Source: Lachnospiraceae bacterium JC7 (GTDB lineage Bacteria; Bacillota; Clostridia; Lachnospirales; Lachnospiraceae). Taken from it: a DNA stretch of 64,000 nt. The translations under genes were made by a program, and so were the position numbers. Below the pieces are notes generated by a model. The model saw nothing but the letters and a program-made list of their open reading frames with translations, had not been told where the DNA came from and searched no databases. Every line of letters starts with the position of its first letter. Within the stretch, counting starts at the first letter, position 1. Of this stretch, positions 34,630 to 43,255 are shown in pieces. The DNA lies in assembly GCA_000513555.1 (NCBI GenBank), contig ALYD01000003.1:110013-174012 (forward strand), read 5' to 3'.

Positions 34630-34721
34630 TGCTAACAATCTGTAGTATCTTTTTAGGATTTCTATGGATGATATAAATTTTGTTAATATTTTATTCTTTA
34701 CATAAAGAAAGGTGATATTTT

Positions 34722-35153
34722 ATGAAAGCTTATGAGACCCATGAGTCTTCCGAAAACTATCTTGAAAGCATACTCATGCTTTCAATGGACCATCAGGTTG
34801 TCCGCTCCATTGATATAGCCAACATGCTGGGCTTTTCAAAGCCTTCCGTATCCGTGGCCATGAAGCGTCTCAGGGAGGAGGGGATGATAACTGTTGACTC
34901 CAACGGATACATCACCCTTACAGAAGACGGTATGAAGATCGCCAAGGGAACCTATGAGAAACATATCGTCATCACCAACGTTCTCATAGATCTTGGGGTA
35001 AGTGCATATACTGCAGGGCAGGATGCCTGCCGTATAGAGCATGTGCTCAGTCCGGAGACATTTGCACGAATCAAGGATTTCTATCTCAGATCCCATGACG
35101 GTGTATCTCCGGAGCTTGATGCCATTAGTGCATACGAGCAGCGAAAGCCCTGA
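34722..35153 (+). CDS. DtxR/MntR-family metal-dependent regulator
   Basis: The 143-residue protein has the DtxR-family winged helix (ESSENYLESILMLSM, IDIANMLGFSKPSVSVAMKRL, GYITLTEDG) followed by a dimerisation/metal domain (GMKIAKGTYEKHIVITNVLIDLGV and DACRIEHVLSPETFARI), where the Glu/His/Cys residues that bind Fe(II) or Mn(II) are expected. It lacks the SH3-like third domain of DtxR, as in MntR-type and IdeR-short members. It is divergent from the feo cluster, and TTAG/CTAA boxes lie between them, so feo is the likely target. A strong hairpin ends its transcript. Confidence 0.88.
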   Translation: MKAYETHESSENYLESILMLSMDHQVVRSIDIANMLGFSKPSVSVAMKRLREEGMITVDSNGYITLTEDGMKIAKGTYEKHIVITNVLIDLGVSAYTAGQDACRIEHVLSPETFARIKDFYLRSHDGVSPELDAISAYEQRKP

Positions 35154-35228
35154 TTTACAGGAAATGTATCTCATTCTGAAGGTCCCTGCTATATGAACAT
35201 ATACCTTCACACCTCATCACGTATACAA

Positions 35229-35285
35229 AAAAGCGTATTTGACTTCGAAAACGGTTACTGCCGCTCAGAAGTCAGATACGCTTTT
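35229..35285. terminator. Bidirectional terminator between the DtxR-family gene and the P-type ATPase
   Basis: A long inverted repeat (AAAAGCGTAT-TGACTTC pairing with GAAGTCA-ATACGCTTTT) encloses a 21-nt loop and has A and T runs on its outer edges. It can end transcripts from both converging genes. Confidence 0.85.
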
Positions 35286-35363
35286 TATTTTACGGATCAT
35301 GATATGAATTCACGAAGTGTCTTGAATTCGTTCCGGCATTTACTCACCGGATATGAACTTATG

Positions 35364-37295
35364 TTATATTGTTTTCTTTGCCGCGAGAAGCCTCATGGAG
35401 TTAAGTATGCAGAGTACCGACACTCCCACGTCTCCGAAAACCGCAGCCCACATATTGGCGATACCAAGCGCCCCAAGTATAAGAACCACCAGCTTCACAA
35501 TAAGGGCAAAGGCAATGTTTTGCTTTGCAATACTCATGGTCTTACGGGCAATGCCAATGGTTGTAGGAATCCTTCTCAGATCATCATCCATGATGACCAC
35601 ATCAGCAGCCTCGATGGCAGCGTCAGAACCAATGGATCCCATTGCGATACCTATATCGGCTCTTGCCAGTACAGGAGCATCATTTATTCCGTCACCTATG
35701 AAAGCCAGTGCCGCTTCACCTTCCCTTACATTCCTTTGCCTGAGATCACCCAGCAGTTCCTCCACCTTGGAAACCTTGTCCTGAGGAAGAAGCTCTGTAT
35801 AAACCTGATCAACTCCCAGCTCTCTGCCTACCGTTTCTCCAACCGTCTTCCTGTCTCCGGTAAGCATCACTACCTTTCTTACGCCGGCCTTTTTCATATC
35901 GGAAATAGCCTTTGCCGCCTCTTCCTTGACCTGATCCTTGATAAGGATCGCACCCAGATATCTGATTCCATCGTTTTCCTCAGCCGCAATATAGGATATG
36001 GTGGCCGAAGGATCCTTCACTTCTGAAAAACCGATTCCGTTAGCCTCCATCAGTTTATCATTTCCGATAAACACCTTCCTGCCTGAAACCTTACATATGA
36101 TCCCCTGTCCGGAAACATTCTCTGTGTCCGTAACCAGATTTGTATTTATTTCATAATCAGGAACCTGAGAAGCAAGCTCTTCTCTGATGGAATTTGCTAT
36201 AGGATGTCCGCTCATGCCCTCAGAAAGTGCTGCCAGTCTAAGGAGCTCGGTCCTGCTTATCCCTTCTTCGCATATTATCTCAGAAACCTTGAAATTACCT
36301 TCTGTAAGAGTTCCTGTTTTATCCGAAACAACCGTATCCAGCCCCGAAAGAAGCTCCAGATAATTTGAGCCCTTTATGAGAACTCCGTTGGAGCTTGCGG
36401 CTCCGATTCCTCCGAAAAACGCAAGTGGTATGGAAATCACCAGTGCGCATGGACAGGAAACAACCAGAAATGTACATGCCCTGTAGAACCATGTTGCCGG
36501 ATCACCGGTAATGACAGACGGAATCACCGCCAAAGCTATGGCCGCATATACAACTATAGGCGTATATACTCTTGCAAAGCGTGTAATGAAATTCTCGGTC
36601 TTTGACTTCTTTTCAGAAGCATTTTCCACAAGCTCAAGTATCTTGGAGACCGTGGAATCCTCAAAGGCCTTCAACGCCTTCACTCTCAGTAGTCCTTCAC
36701 CGTTTATACATCCGGATATGACCATATCTCCTGTTCTGACACTGCGCGGTACCGACTCTCCGGTAAGGGCTGCAGTGTTAATAAGAGATTCTCCTGACAG
36801 AACTTCACCATCCACAGGTATCCTGTCCCCGGCCTTTATTACAAGAATATCTCCTATCTCCACATCATCAGGATCTACCGTCTCCACAGTACCGTCTTCT
36901 CTTTCAACATTGGCTTCCTCAGGAACTATATCCATGAGGCTGGCAATGTTTTTCCTGGACTGTCCCACTGCGTATTTCTGGAACCACTCTCCCACCTGAT
37001 AGAACACCATTACAGCAACAGCCTCGGAGCTCTCTCCTGTTGCAAATGCTCCCACTGTTGCGATGGTCATAAGCAGAGACTCATCCATAGGCTGTCTGTT
37101 CCTGATTCCAAGTATCGCCTTCTTCACCACCGGATATCCGCTGATAAAATACGGTATGAGATACACCAGAAAGCTGAGCAGTCTGTTATCGAACAAAGCA
37201 GAACAAACGCCGGTCTTTTCTGCCGCAAGCAGGACAAAAAATATAACTACGCCCGCAAGTATCTTAAGCAATTCCTTCTTCAGTTTTTTGTCCAT
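35364..37295 (-). CDS. CadA/ZntA-type heavy-metal P1B ATPase
   Basis: The 643-residue P-type ATPase has membrane CPC motif SCPCALVISIPLAF near residue 285, phosphorylation motif SDKTGTLTEG near residue 330, the HP locus EGMSGHPIANSI near residue 375, and hinge IGDGINDAPVLARADIGIAMG near residue 540. It belongs to the Zn/Cd/Pb-exporting P1B-2 group, judging by the final transmembrane pattern and its ArsR partner. It has no N-terminal HMA domain; a separate 71-residue HMA protein is encoded directly upstream and may serve instead. Exact metal choice is inferred. The ArsR gene lies just upstream in the same unit. Confidence 0.9.
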   Translation of the reverse strand: MDKKLKKELLKILAGVVIFFVLLAAEKTGVCSALFDNRLLSFLVYLIPYFISGYPVVKKAILGIRNRQPMDESLLMTIATVGAFATGESSEAVAVMVFYQVGEWFQKYAVGQSRKNIASLMDIVPEEANVEREDGTVETVDPDDVEIGDILVIKAGDRIPVDGEVLSGESLINTAALTGESVPRSVRTGDMVISGCINGEGLLRVKALKAFEDSTVSKILELVENASEKKSKTENFITRFARVYTPIVVYAAIALAVIPSVITGDPATWFYRACTFLVVSCPCALVISIPLAFFGGIGAASSNGVLIKGSNYLELLSGLDTVVSDKTGTLTEGNFKVSEIICEEGISRTELLRLAALSEGMSGHPIANSIREELASQVPDYEINTNLVTDTENVSGQGIICKVSGRKVFIGNDKLMEANGIGFSEVKDPSATISYIAAEENDGIRYLGAILIKDQVKEEAAKAISDMKKAGVRKVVMLTGDRKTVGETVGRELGVDQVYTELLPQDKVSKVEELLGDLRQRNVREGEAALAFIGDGINDAPVLARADIGIAMGSIGSDAAIEAADVVIMDDDLRRIPTTIGIARKTMSIAKQNIAFALIVKLVVLILGALGIANMWAAVFGDVGVSVLCILNSMRLLAAKKTI

Positions 37296-37349
37296 TATTT
37301 CCTCTTTTCAGATAATGCTGATCCTACTCATCCTTCACAAAAGAAGGCA

Positions 37350-37565
37350 TCATACTTCCACAGAAAAATCAGGCTCTATCTTCTTTCCTGTCTCTATTGC
37401 AAGCTTAAGGATCTCATCAAACTTCTCTTCATCTGCATCAAGTGTAAATTTCTGCATTACGAAATTAACCTTTGCATCATTTACTCCGTCTATTTTCTTC
37501 ACTGCCTCCTCAACCTTTGCAGCACAGTTGGCACAATCTATCTCACATTTGAACTTCTTTTTCAT
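37350..37565 (-). CDS. Heavy-metal-associated (HMA) domain protein, soluble metallochaperone
   Basis: The 71-residue single-domain protein has the HMA metal motif IDCANCAAKVEEAVKKIDGV, the form typical of Zn/Cd-type HMA domains. It probably delivers metal to the P-type ATPase encoded 54 bp downstream, which lacks its own HMA domain. The pair can be read as a split version of a CadA with a fused HMA domain. It follows the arsR gene by 12 bp. Confidence 0.88.
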   Translation of the reverse strand: MKKKFKCEIDCANCAAKVEEAVKKIDGVNDAKVNFVMQKFTLDADEEKFDEILKLAIETGKKIEPDFSVEV

Positions 37566-37577
37566 ATTCTTTCTCCT

Positions 37578-37907
37578 TTACTCTTCAACATGCTCCTTGC
37601 CCATTGCGATGATCACCTTAACATGATCATCAGCAAGGCTGTAATACATGGCCTTTCCATCCCGTCGTGATTTTATCAGCTTACTTGTTTTCAGTATCTT
37701 AAGCTGATGGGATATAGCCGACTGGTTCATCTCCAGATCATCACAGATCTCAGTCACGTTCTTCTCTCCCTGAAAAAGATCATACAGGATCTTTATTCTT
37801 GTGGAATCTCCGAATACCTTGAAAAGCTCTGCAAGATCACTGAGCTCATCCTCGGAAACGTTCTGAATAAGATGATCTATCTTTCTCTCATCATATTCTT
37901 CTGCCAT
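37578..37907 (-). CDS. ArsR/SmtB-family metal-sensing repressor
   Basis: The 109-residue winged-helix protein has the ArsR fold: DELSDLAELFKVFGDSTRIKILYDLF, then the recognition region NVTEICDDLEMNQSAISHQLKILK and the beta-wing RRDGKAMYYSLAD. It lacks the ELCVCDL thiol motif of arsenic sensors. His and Asp residues near the C terminus (DDHVKVIIAMGKEHVEE) resemble the alpha-5 zinc site of CzrA/SmtB. The start is placed at ATG 37907, with GGAG six nt upstream; longer in-frame starts (ATG about 37973, TTG 38036) are possible. It heads the unit with the HMA protein and CadA-type ATPase. Confidence 0.88.
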   Translation of the reverse strand: MAEEYDERKIDHLIQNVSEDELSDLAELFKVFGDSTRIKILYDLFQGEKNVTEICDDLEMNQSAISHQLKILKTSKLIKSRRDGKAMYYSLADDHVKVIIAMGKEHVEE

Positions 37908-38040
37908 TGTTCGCTCCATTTCTGACATCATCTTTGTCAAAAGCTGATATTTTATCCTGTCATGTAGTCTCATCTGCTCTTTTTGTATGAATACAAACCG
38001 GAGCAGGCTTACAATTCCGGGACTCAAATGAATCAACGCT

Positions 38041-38062
38041 CATATGAATATATTATCATATG
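38041..38062. promoter_or_regulatory. Inverted repeat upstream of arsR, likely ArsR operator
   Basis: CATATGA (38041-38047) and TCATATG (38056-38062) form a perfect inverted repeat with an 8-bp AT-rich centre. This resembles ArsR/SmtB operators in which the repressor covers the promoter. It lies about 135 bp upstream of the chosen arsR start. Confidence 0.6.
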
Positions 38063-38084
38063 TTTTGGCGTTGTCAACAAAAAA

Positions 38085-38114
38085 AGATGTATCCATTTAT
38101 TTCCGGATACATCT
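38085..38114. terminator. Terminator after fumC
   Basis: AGATGTATCC and GGATACATCT form a perfect 10-bp stem, with T runs on both sides when read on either strand (TTTTTTTG on minus, CTTTTTC on plus). It follows fumC on the minus strand. Confidence 0.85.
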
Positions 38115-38199
38115 CTTTTTCAGGCTGATCATCTGAAAAAGGATCAACCTCTGTCATATGAATATCTGCCTGACAGCTGACTCTTTAAACAATTTTATA

Positions 38200-39564
38200 C
38201 TAGACCATCTTTTCAGGTCTCACAGTGTTGTCATATTCCTCGCTGCTCATAAATCCAAGGGACAGAACCGCCTCTTTCAGAGTTGTGTTTTCCTCGAAAG
38301 CCTTGTGTGCACACTTGGCAGCATTCTCATATCCTATAGACGGACTTAAGCATGTTACAAGCATGAGAGAATTCTGAAGATTCTGCTCCATCTTACTGCG
38401 GTTGGCCTTTATTCCCGTAACACAATTCCTCTCAAAAGAAATGATTCCGTCTGAAAGCAGCCTGATAGACTGCATCATGTTATATGCCAGTACCGGCATG
38501 AAAACATTGAGCTCAAAATTTCCCTGAGAAGCACCGATACCTATGGTTCCGTCATTTCCCATCACCTGTATTGCTATCATGGTGATAGCCTCGCACTGTG
38601 TCGGATTCACCTTTCCCGGCATGATGGAACTGCCCGGCTCATTCTCAGGTATGCTTATTTCTCCGAGACCGCAACGAGGTCCGTTGGCAAGCCATCTGAT
38701 ATCATTTGCTATCTTCATAAGATTGGCTGCAAGACCCTTCAGGGCTCCGCTGGTAAAAACATATCCGTCCTTTGAGGTCAGTGCATGGAACTTGTTGCTG
38801 CTTGCAGTAAAATTCTGGGATGTGATTGCCGATATCTCTTCACAGCACATCTTATCGAATCCCTCAGGACAATTTAATCCTGTTCCCACAGCCGTTCCTC
38901 CTATGGCAAGCTTACGGAGGTGATCAGAGGCTTCGATAATATGGGCCCTTGATTCCACAAGCATGCCTCTCCATCCGGAGATCTCCTGACTGAATCTAAG
39001 GGGTACCGCATCCTGAAGATGTGTGCGACCGATCTTTATCACATCCTTATTCTCCTCTTCAAGACGTTCCATGGTCTTTATAAGACTGTCTATGGCAGGA
39101 ATCAAATTCTTATGTATAGCTATAACCGCTGCCATATTCATAGCTGTAGGGAAAGTATCATTTGAAGACTGAGACATATTTACATGGTCATTGGGATGAA
39201 TGTTCAGCTCCGGATGATCATGTACTGCAATATGAGCTATGACTTCATTAAGGTTCATGTTCGACTGGGTTCCGGAACCTGTCTGCCATACCTTAAGAGG
39301 GAACTCATCGGGATATCTGCCATCCAGTATATCTCTGCATGCTCCTGTTATGGCCCGGGCTCTTTCAGAAGAAAGCTTTCCCAGCTTCTGATTCGCACTT
39401 GCCGCTGCAGACTTAAGAACCGCAAAGGCCTCGATAACTTCTTTCGGAATGGTCTCTGTTCCTATACGAAAGTTTTCCAGAGAACGTTCTGTCTGGGCTC
39501 CCCAGAAATGCTCCGCCGGAACCTTTACCTCACCCATGGTGTCATGTTCGATTCTGTATTCCAT
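38200..39564 (-). CDS. fumC: Class II fumarate hydratase (fumarase C)
   Basis: The 454-residue enzyme has the N-terminal EYRIEHDTMGEVKVPAEHFW segment, FWGAQTERS, and the superfamily signature GSSIMPGKVNPTQCE near residue 315. The active-site loop HPNDHVNMSQSSND and the SRAHI region are also typical. It converts fumarate and malate reversibly in the TCA cycle or reductive branch. The start is ATG 39564 with AGGAG upstream; a longer reading of 24 codons lacks a ribosome site. The HPND/QSSND and TGLNC motifs point to fumarase rather than aspartase. Confidence 0.93.
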   Translation of the reverse strand: MEYRIEHDTMGEVKVPAEHFWGAQTERSLENFRIGTETIPKEVIEAFAVLKSAAASANQKLGKLSSERARAITGACRDILDGRYPDEFPLKVWQTGSGTQSNMNLNEVIAHIAVHDHPELNIHPNDHVNMSQSSNDTFPTAMNMAAVIAIHKNLIPAIDSLIKTMERLEEENKDVIKIGRTHLQDAVPLRFSQEISGWRGMLVESRAHIIEASDHLRKLAIGGTAVGTGLNCPEGFDKMCCEEISAITSQNFTASSNKFHALTSKDGYVFTSGALKGLAANLMKIANDIRWLANGPRCGLGEISIPENEPGSSIMPGKVNPTQCEAITMIAIQVMGNDGTIGIGASQGNFELNVFMPVLAYNMMQSIRLLSDGIISFERNCVTGIKANRSKMEQNLQNSLMLVTCLSPSIGYENAAKCAHKAFEENTTLKEAVLSLGFMSSEEYDNTVRPEKMV

Positions 39565-39623
39565 CTTTCTGCTCCTATCTAAGAAGTTCCATAAATAACA
39601 AATAGAAGTATAACATGCAAAAA

Positions 39624-39645
39624 GGCCAGACATCATAGTCTGACC
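39624..39645 (-). terminator. Intrinsic terminator after the STAS-protein gene
   Basis: On the minus strand GGTCAGAC and GTCTGGCC form an 8-bp stem with a 6-nt loop, followed by TTTTTG. It lies 25 bp past the stop of the STAS gene. Confidence 0.85.
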
Positions 39646-39669
39646 TAAAAATATGGAATAATTTTCTTA

Positions 39670-39969
39670 TTATTCAATGGTGAGAATATCCGAGAATCCG
39701 GTTACATTAAAAATCTCATTTATCTCTTCGGAAACATTTCTGATCACCATGCTTCCCTGCTTGTTCATCTTCTTCTGAGCTGAAAGAAGTACTCTGAGTC
39801 CGGCACTGGAAACATACTCCAAAGCAGAAAAATCAAATACCAGCTCCTTTACACCCTCTATCTCTGCATTGACGGTTTCATCAAGCTGAGGTGCAGTAGT
39901 AGTATCAAGACGTCCCTCTAAAGCTATATCAAGCTTTGCATCTTCTTTTTTCTTTGTTATGTTCAGCAT
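39670..39969 (-). CDS. STAS-domain anti-sigma factor antagonist
   Basis: The 99-residue protein is a single STAS domain. ALEGRLDTTTAPQLDETV and LVFDFSALEYVSSAGLRVLLSAQKKM carry the conserved Asp-Phe-Ser-X-Leu and the Ser-Ser phosphorylation site (YVSSAGLR). In partner-switch systems such a protein binds and releases an anti-sigma kinase. The gene immediately upstream (40036-40668) looks like its partner. No sigma factor is next to the pair, so the output may be another target protein. GGAGAG precedes the ATG. Confidence 0.9.
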   Translation of the reverse strand: MLNITKKKEDAKLDIALEGRLDTTTAPQLDETVNAEIEGVKELVFDFSALEYVSSAGLRVLLSAQKKMNKQGSMVIRNVSEEINEIFNVTGFSDILTIE

Positions 39970-40035
39970 ATTCTATCTCTCCTTTATGTAAATTTGATTA
40001 AACAAATTTTATACATCAATCAACCATATACACTG

Positions 40036-40668
40036 TCACTTGTCACAGACTATGGTCATATCTACCCTGTCCCGTCTTATTCCGACTATAACATCCTTTG
40101 CAAGGCTTGCAACGATGGACTTTTCCAGCTCGTCCGCAGCTTCCTGTGCATCCTCAGAATCAGATACATCCTCAAGAGAATCACGATAATTGCTGAGAGA
40201 CCACATCATGGGCACTCCTGCGGTAGGCATCTCTCCCATTATACCCATACCTATGAAATCATAATATGGCATAGGCGATCCATACTCCTGCTGAAGCTTC
40301 ATACTTTCATCGAAACTCAATAGTCCGTCCTCTATAATTTCACTGATCTTTCCCATGAAGCCCTTTGCATATTCGTTTTTCTTGCTCTTGGAAACAGACA
40401 ACAATGCATCTTTTTTGCCTTTATCCATGATGGTCTCTATCTGAAGCTTTAATCTATACTCTTCTCCTTCTTTTTCGATCCAAAAGCCTGCTTCATATTC
40501 TCTGGTCATAGCCTTGACCATACCTACGGTCTCTTCAGCCAGTAGTCTGAGATGTATAGCCTTTTTATACTCAAGGTTCTGACCTTTGATATATTCATCC
40601 ACCGCTTTCAGTGCTTCTGCAGCCATCTCTTCATCGCTGTTGATATTCAATATTTCTGTTTTTTGCAT
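40036..40668 (-). CDS. Anti-sigma-like GHKL ATPase, partner of the STAS protein (tentative)
   Basis: The 210-residue cytoplasmic protein has one segment resembling an HATPase/RsbW-type N box (LRLLAEETVGMVKAM near residue 45). Its middle contains a long charged helix and an unusual segment FIGMGIMGEMPTAGVPMMW, whose Gly residues could form an ATP-lid. The C-terminal strands (IVGIRRDRVDMTIV) fit the end of a GHKL fold. I am not certain of the family; it may be a divergent ATPase with extra sequence. It precedes the STAS gene by 66 bp. ATG at 40668 follows GGAGAGG. Confidence 0.6.
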   Translation of the reverse strand: MQKTEILNINSDEEMAAEALKAVDEYIKGQNLEYKKAIHLRLLAEETVGMVKAMTREYEAGFWIEKEGEEYRLKLQIETIMDKGKKDALLSVSKSKKNEYAKGFMGKISEIIEDGLLSFDESMKLQQEYGSPMPYYDFIGMGIMGEMPTAGVPMMWSLSNYRDSLEDVSDSEDAQEAADELEKSIVASLAKDVIVGIRRDRVDMTIVCDK

Positions 40669-40777
40669 GTCACCCTCTCCTTTCAAGCATTTAACCGAAC
40701 AAATTGAATATATCTATATTTTACAACATGGCAGCCCTGCTGTACCATTTGTTTTTTTTATCAAATTCCTGTATTTT

Positions 40778-42553
40778 CTAAAAAATATCCCATCTCATCA
40801 TGCTCTTATCATAGCGGAGACATCCATATGAACAATCCTCACAGGTAGTACCATCCTGTCCGAGACTGTAGACTGCATGTTCATATTGAATCCGGTTCCG
40901 GGAAGGGACCGAAAAATTGTAACCCGACTCATTGAACATCTCCACAGCCCCTTCATCCCTCGAAAACCTGTAGATAATTCCGGTACTCTCAGTGGAGGTG
41001 GTTCTTCCTGTTGTTCCGTATGCATCAATGATATATGGTGTTCTTCCGTTGTTGATTATCGCGCCGGGAGTATAGTGTGACATGATGGAATCTCGCCAAT
41101 ACATGGTGGCCGCGAGCTGATTTCCCGCATCCGTCTCTACGGAATAAAGTCTCAGTCCAGTCATGACCGGCACTGTAAAGTCATAGAAGGAATAGGTTTC
41201 TTCACCATCTGTATACCACCATGTGGCACAGTAATCATAGCCGCCGTCAAACTCCACAGGATTGTCAGCTTCATCAGGAGCACTCGTAAGTCCCGGCTCC
41301 GTCTCGAAATGTACATATCTTATGGTCATCGCCACCATATCCCTTGCGCCATCACCATTAAAATCCGAATAAATGTAATCAATTATCTTATCCGAAGTCT
41401 GTTCATATATTGCCTCTGTGAGCTGCTGAGTAGTATACTCCTTCGCCTTATCGGGATAATCCTGAGGAGCCTTTTCAGCACTGCTTCCTTTTTCCGAAGC
41501 ATTGGCACCTGTACGAAGAGTTCTTTTGGCATTGATGATATCCCTTATCCTCTCCTGATGATCGGAAAGCATGGTCATGGAATAACTCTTTTCATTATCC
41601 GACAGCCAGGATTCCGTTACTCTGGCCACTTCGGAATCATTCTTATCCTTTCCGTCTATCTTACGGAGACCTATATCCTTAAGCTTTACAAAATCCCCCT
41701 CAGTATCAAAGCCGAAAACGCGATGCTTGCTTACACCGTAATGCGTCACCACATACTCTTCTCCGGCATCCAGTGTTTCCGTTCCTACAGAATAGACCAT
41801 AGGATTGCCGTTTCCCCCCATAAGCTCATCAACATACAGCTTAAGGTCATCGTTCCTGTATCCGTAAACTCTGAAGTGATAATGTCTGTCTCCGAGATCA
41901 TAGTAGGCCACAAGCATCTCATCCAGACCATCTCTGTTGAAATCTATAAGCTTTACCAGCCCGATTCCAACCATATCTTTATATCCGTCTTCTTCCCGGG
42001 AACCCTGGGAACTCACTATACCTGTCTTTCCGTATTTCTTTTCAAGCCGTTTCAGTTCATCAAGATAAGCACCGTAGGCCTTTCCGGTCATACTTATCAC
42101 TTCTCCGTTCTTGTCCACTCTTCTTCCGTCAGGAGCCATGGCATCTCTGAGAAGGGCACCATCCTCTCCGACATAATAAATGCCGTCTATCCATTGATCC
42201 GTAAGAGCCTCATGTTCCTCATCAAGATAGAACCAGTCATTTTCCCGCTTTACCCATCCGGTATCCTTTTCAGGGTCAGGCGCTTCCGTTTCTTTTATTT
42301 CCTCATCAGTATCAAAACTCTCATAGGTGTCCGAATCAAGTATAGATTTCTTACTTATGACCTCAGTACTTATTCTACGGATCCATTCAGGTGCATATCC
42401 TCTCTCCACCAGGAACAGTCCTGCCGCAGCAATAAGTGCCGCGATCATCAAAGCATTACCTATACCAAAACTTCTTTTAGACTTCTGCCTGTTACGAAAT
42501 CCTGCTGTTCTGTTGTTTCTTCCGGTCATCTCATCCTTCAGATTTCGACGCAT
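40778..42553 (-). CDS. Membrane-anchored extracellular protein with cell-wall-binding-like repeats, function unknown
   Basis: The 591-residue protein has a basic cytoplasmic N terminus, one membrane segment near residues 33-50 (ALMIAALIAAAGLFLV), then a large outside part. Residues about 95-155 look like choline-binding/cell-wall-binding repeats (GWVKRENDWFYLDEE, WIDGIYYVGEDGALLRDAM, VDKNGEV). Two segments match FG-GAP/EF-hand-like loops (DFNRDGLDEMLVAYYDLGDR and FNGDGARDMVAMTI) that may bind calcium. The rest is beta-rich with no known domain. A wall-associated surface protein is the safest description. The start is ATG 42553, with GGGGG upstream. Confidence 0.72.
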   Translation of the reverse strand: MRRNLKDEMTGRNNRTAGFRNRQKSKRSFGIGNALMIAALIAAAGLFLVERGYAPEWIRRISTEVISKKSILDSDTYESFDTDEEIKETEAPDPEKDTGWVKRENDWFYLDEEHEALTDQWIDGIYYVGEDGALLRDAMAPDGRRVDKNGEVISMTGKAYGAYLDELKRLEKKYGKTGIVSSQGSREEDGYKDMVGIGLVKLIDFNRDGLDEMLVAYYDLGDRHYHFRVYGYRNDDLKLYVDELMGGNGNPMVYSVGTETLDAGEEYVVTHYGVSKHRVFGFDTEGDFVKLKDIGLRKIDGKDKNDSEVARVTESWLSDNEKSYSMTMLSDHQERIRDIINAKRTLRTGANASEKGSSAEKAPQDYPDKAKEYTTQQLTEAIYEQTSDKIIDYIYSDFNGDGARDMVAMTIRYVHFETEPGLTSAPDEADNPVEFDGGYDYCATWWYTDGEETYSFYDFTVPVMTGLRLYSVETDAGNQLAATMYWRDSIMSHYTPGAIINNGRTPYIIDAYGTTGRTTSTESTGIIYRFSRDEGAVEMFNESGYNFSVPSRNRIQYEHAVYSLGQDGTTCEDCSYGCLRYDKSMMRWDIF

Positions 42554-42614
42554 TACATCCCCCTTAAAATGAGTCATGCAGTTATATTAAGTATACCTGT
42601 TTCCGATACTAAAA

Positions 42615-43205
42615 TCACCAGTGCAGGCGGTGCAGCTCTCCAAATTTATTTAGTTTTCCGAACCCGTTCTGTCTGTAGGCCTCATAAATAAGAATAGCCG
42701 CTGAGTTGCTGAGATTAAGAGATCTTATATCTCCCCACATCGGAATACGTATACATGATTTCGGGTGCTTAACAAGTATCTCTTCAGGTATACCGGCAGA
42801 TTCCTTTCCAAACATAATAAAATCATTAGGACCCAGCTGAACATCGCTGTAAACATTCTGAGCCTTTGTAGTAGCGAACCAGAGCTTTGGGAGCTCCACA
42901 ACGTCTCTGTCCCATGAATCATTTCCGCACTCCTGTTCTGTTTTCTCCCCATTGTTTTCCTCAACACAGAATTCATCGGCAAAATGTATCTCCGGATGTT
43001 TTTCGAGAAAATCCTCATAGTCCATATATTCAGACAGCTTCAGTTTCGGCCAGTAGTCCATGCCTGCACGCTTGACATACTTGTCACTTATATCAAAACC
43101 ATATGGTCTTATAAGATGGAGATTTGTATCTGTCGCCACACATGTCCTTCCTATGGCTCCTGTATTAAATGGTATTTCCGGTTCATGTAAAACTATATTC
43201 AGCAT
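42615..43205 (-). CDS. trmL: tRNA (cytidine/uridine-34 2'-O)-methyltransferase TrmL
   Basis: The 196-residue SPOUT methyltransferase has MLNIVLHEPEIPFNTGAIGRTC at the start and the SAM-knot motifs IMFGKESAGIPEEI and SLNLSNSAAILIYEA near the end, all TrmL hallmarks. It methylates the 2'-OH of nucleotide 34 in tRNA-Leu anticodons. A 35-residue acidic insertion follows residue 75 (EENNGEKTEQE) in a loop region, longer than the usual family form of about 155-170 residues. Confidence 0.9.
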   Translation of the reverse strand: MLNIVLHEPEIPFNTGAIGRTCVATDTNLHLIRPYGFDISDKYVKRAGMDYWPKLKLSEYMDYEDFLEKHPEIHFADEFCVEENNGEKTEQECGNDSWDRDVVELPKLWFATTKAQNVYSDVQLGPNDFIMFGKESAGIPEEILVKHPKSCIRIPMWGDIRSLNLSNSAAILIYEAYRQNGFGKLNKFGELHRLHW

Positions 43206-43255
43206 TCTCTTCTTTCCTTTTCACGCAAAATCTATTTTTAATATACATGGGAAAA

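Noticed and set aside
37908..38036. Longer arsR start at TTG 38036
   Set aside because: It would add 43 residues not typical for ArsR proteins and has no ribosome site; ATG 37907 with GGAG is better, though an ATG near 37973 remains possible.
41309..42691. Open frame of 460 codons on the plus strand opposite the surface-protein gene
   Set aside because: The translation is Ile/Ser/His-rich without domains and runs past both ends of the minus-strand gene into trmL. The minus-strand gene has a membrane anchor, repeats and a ribosome site.
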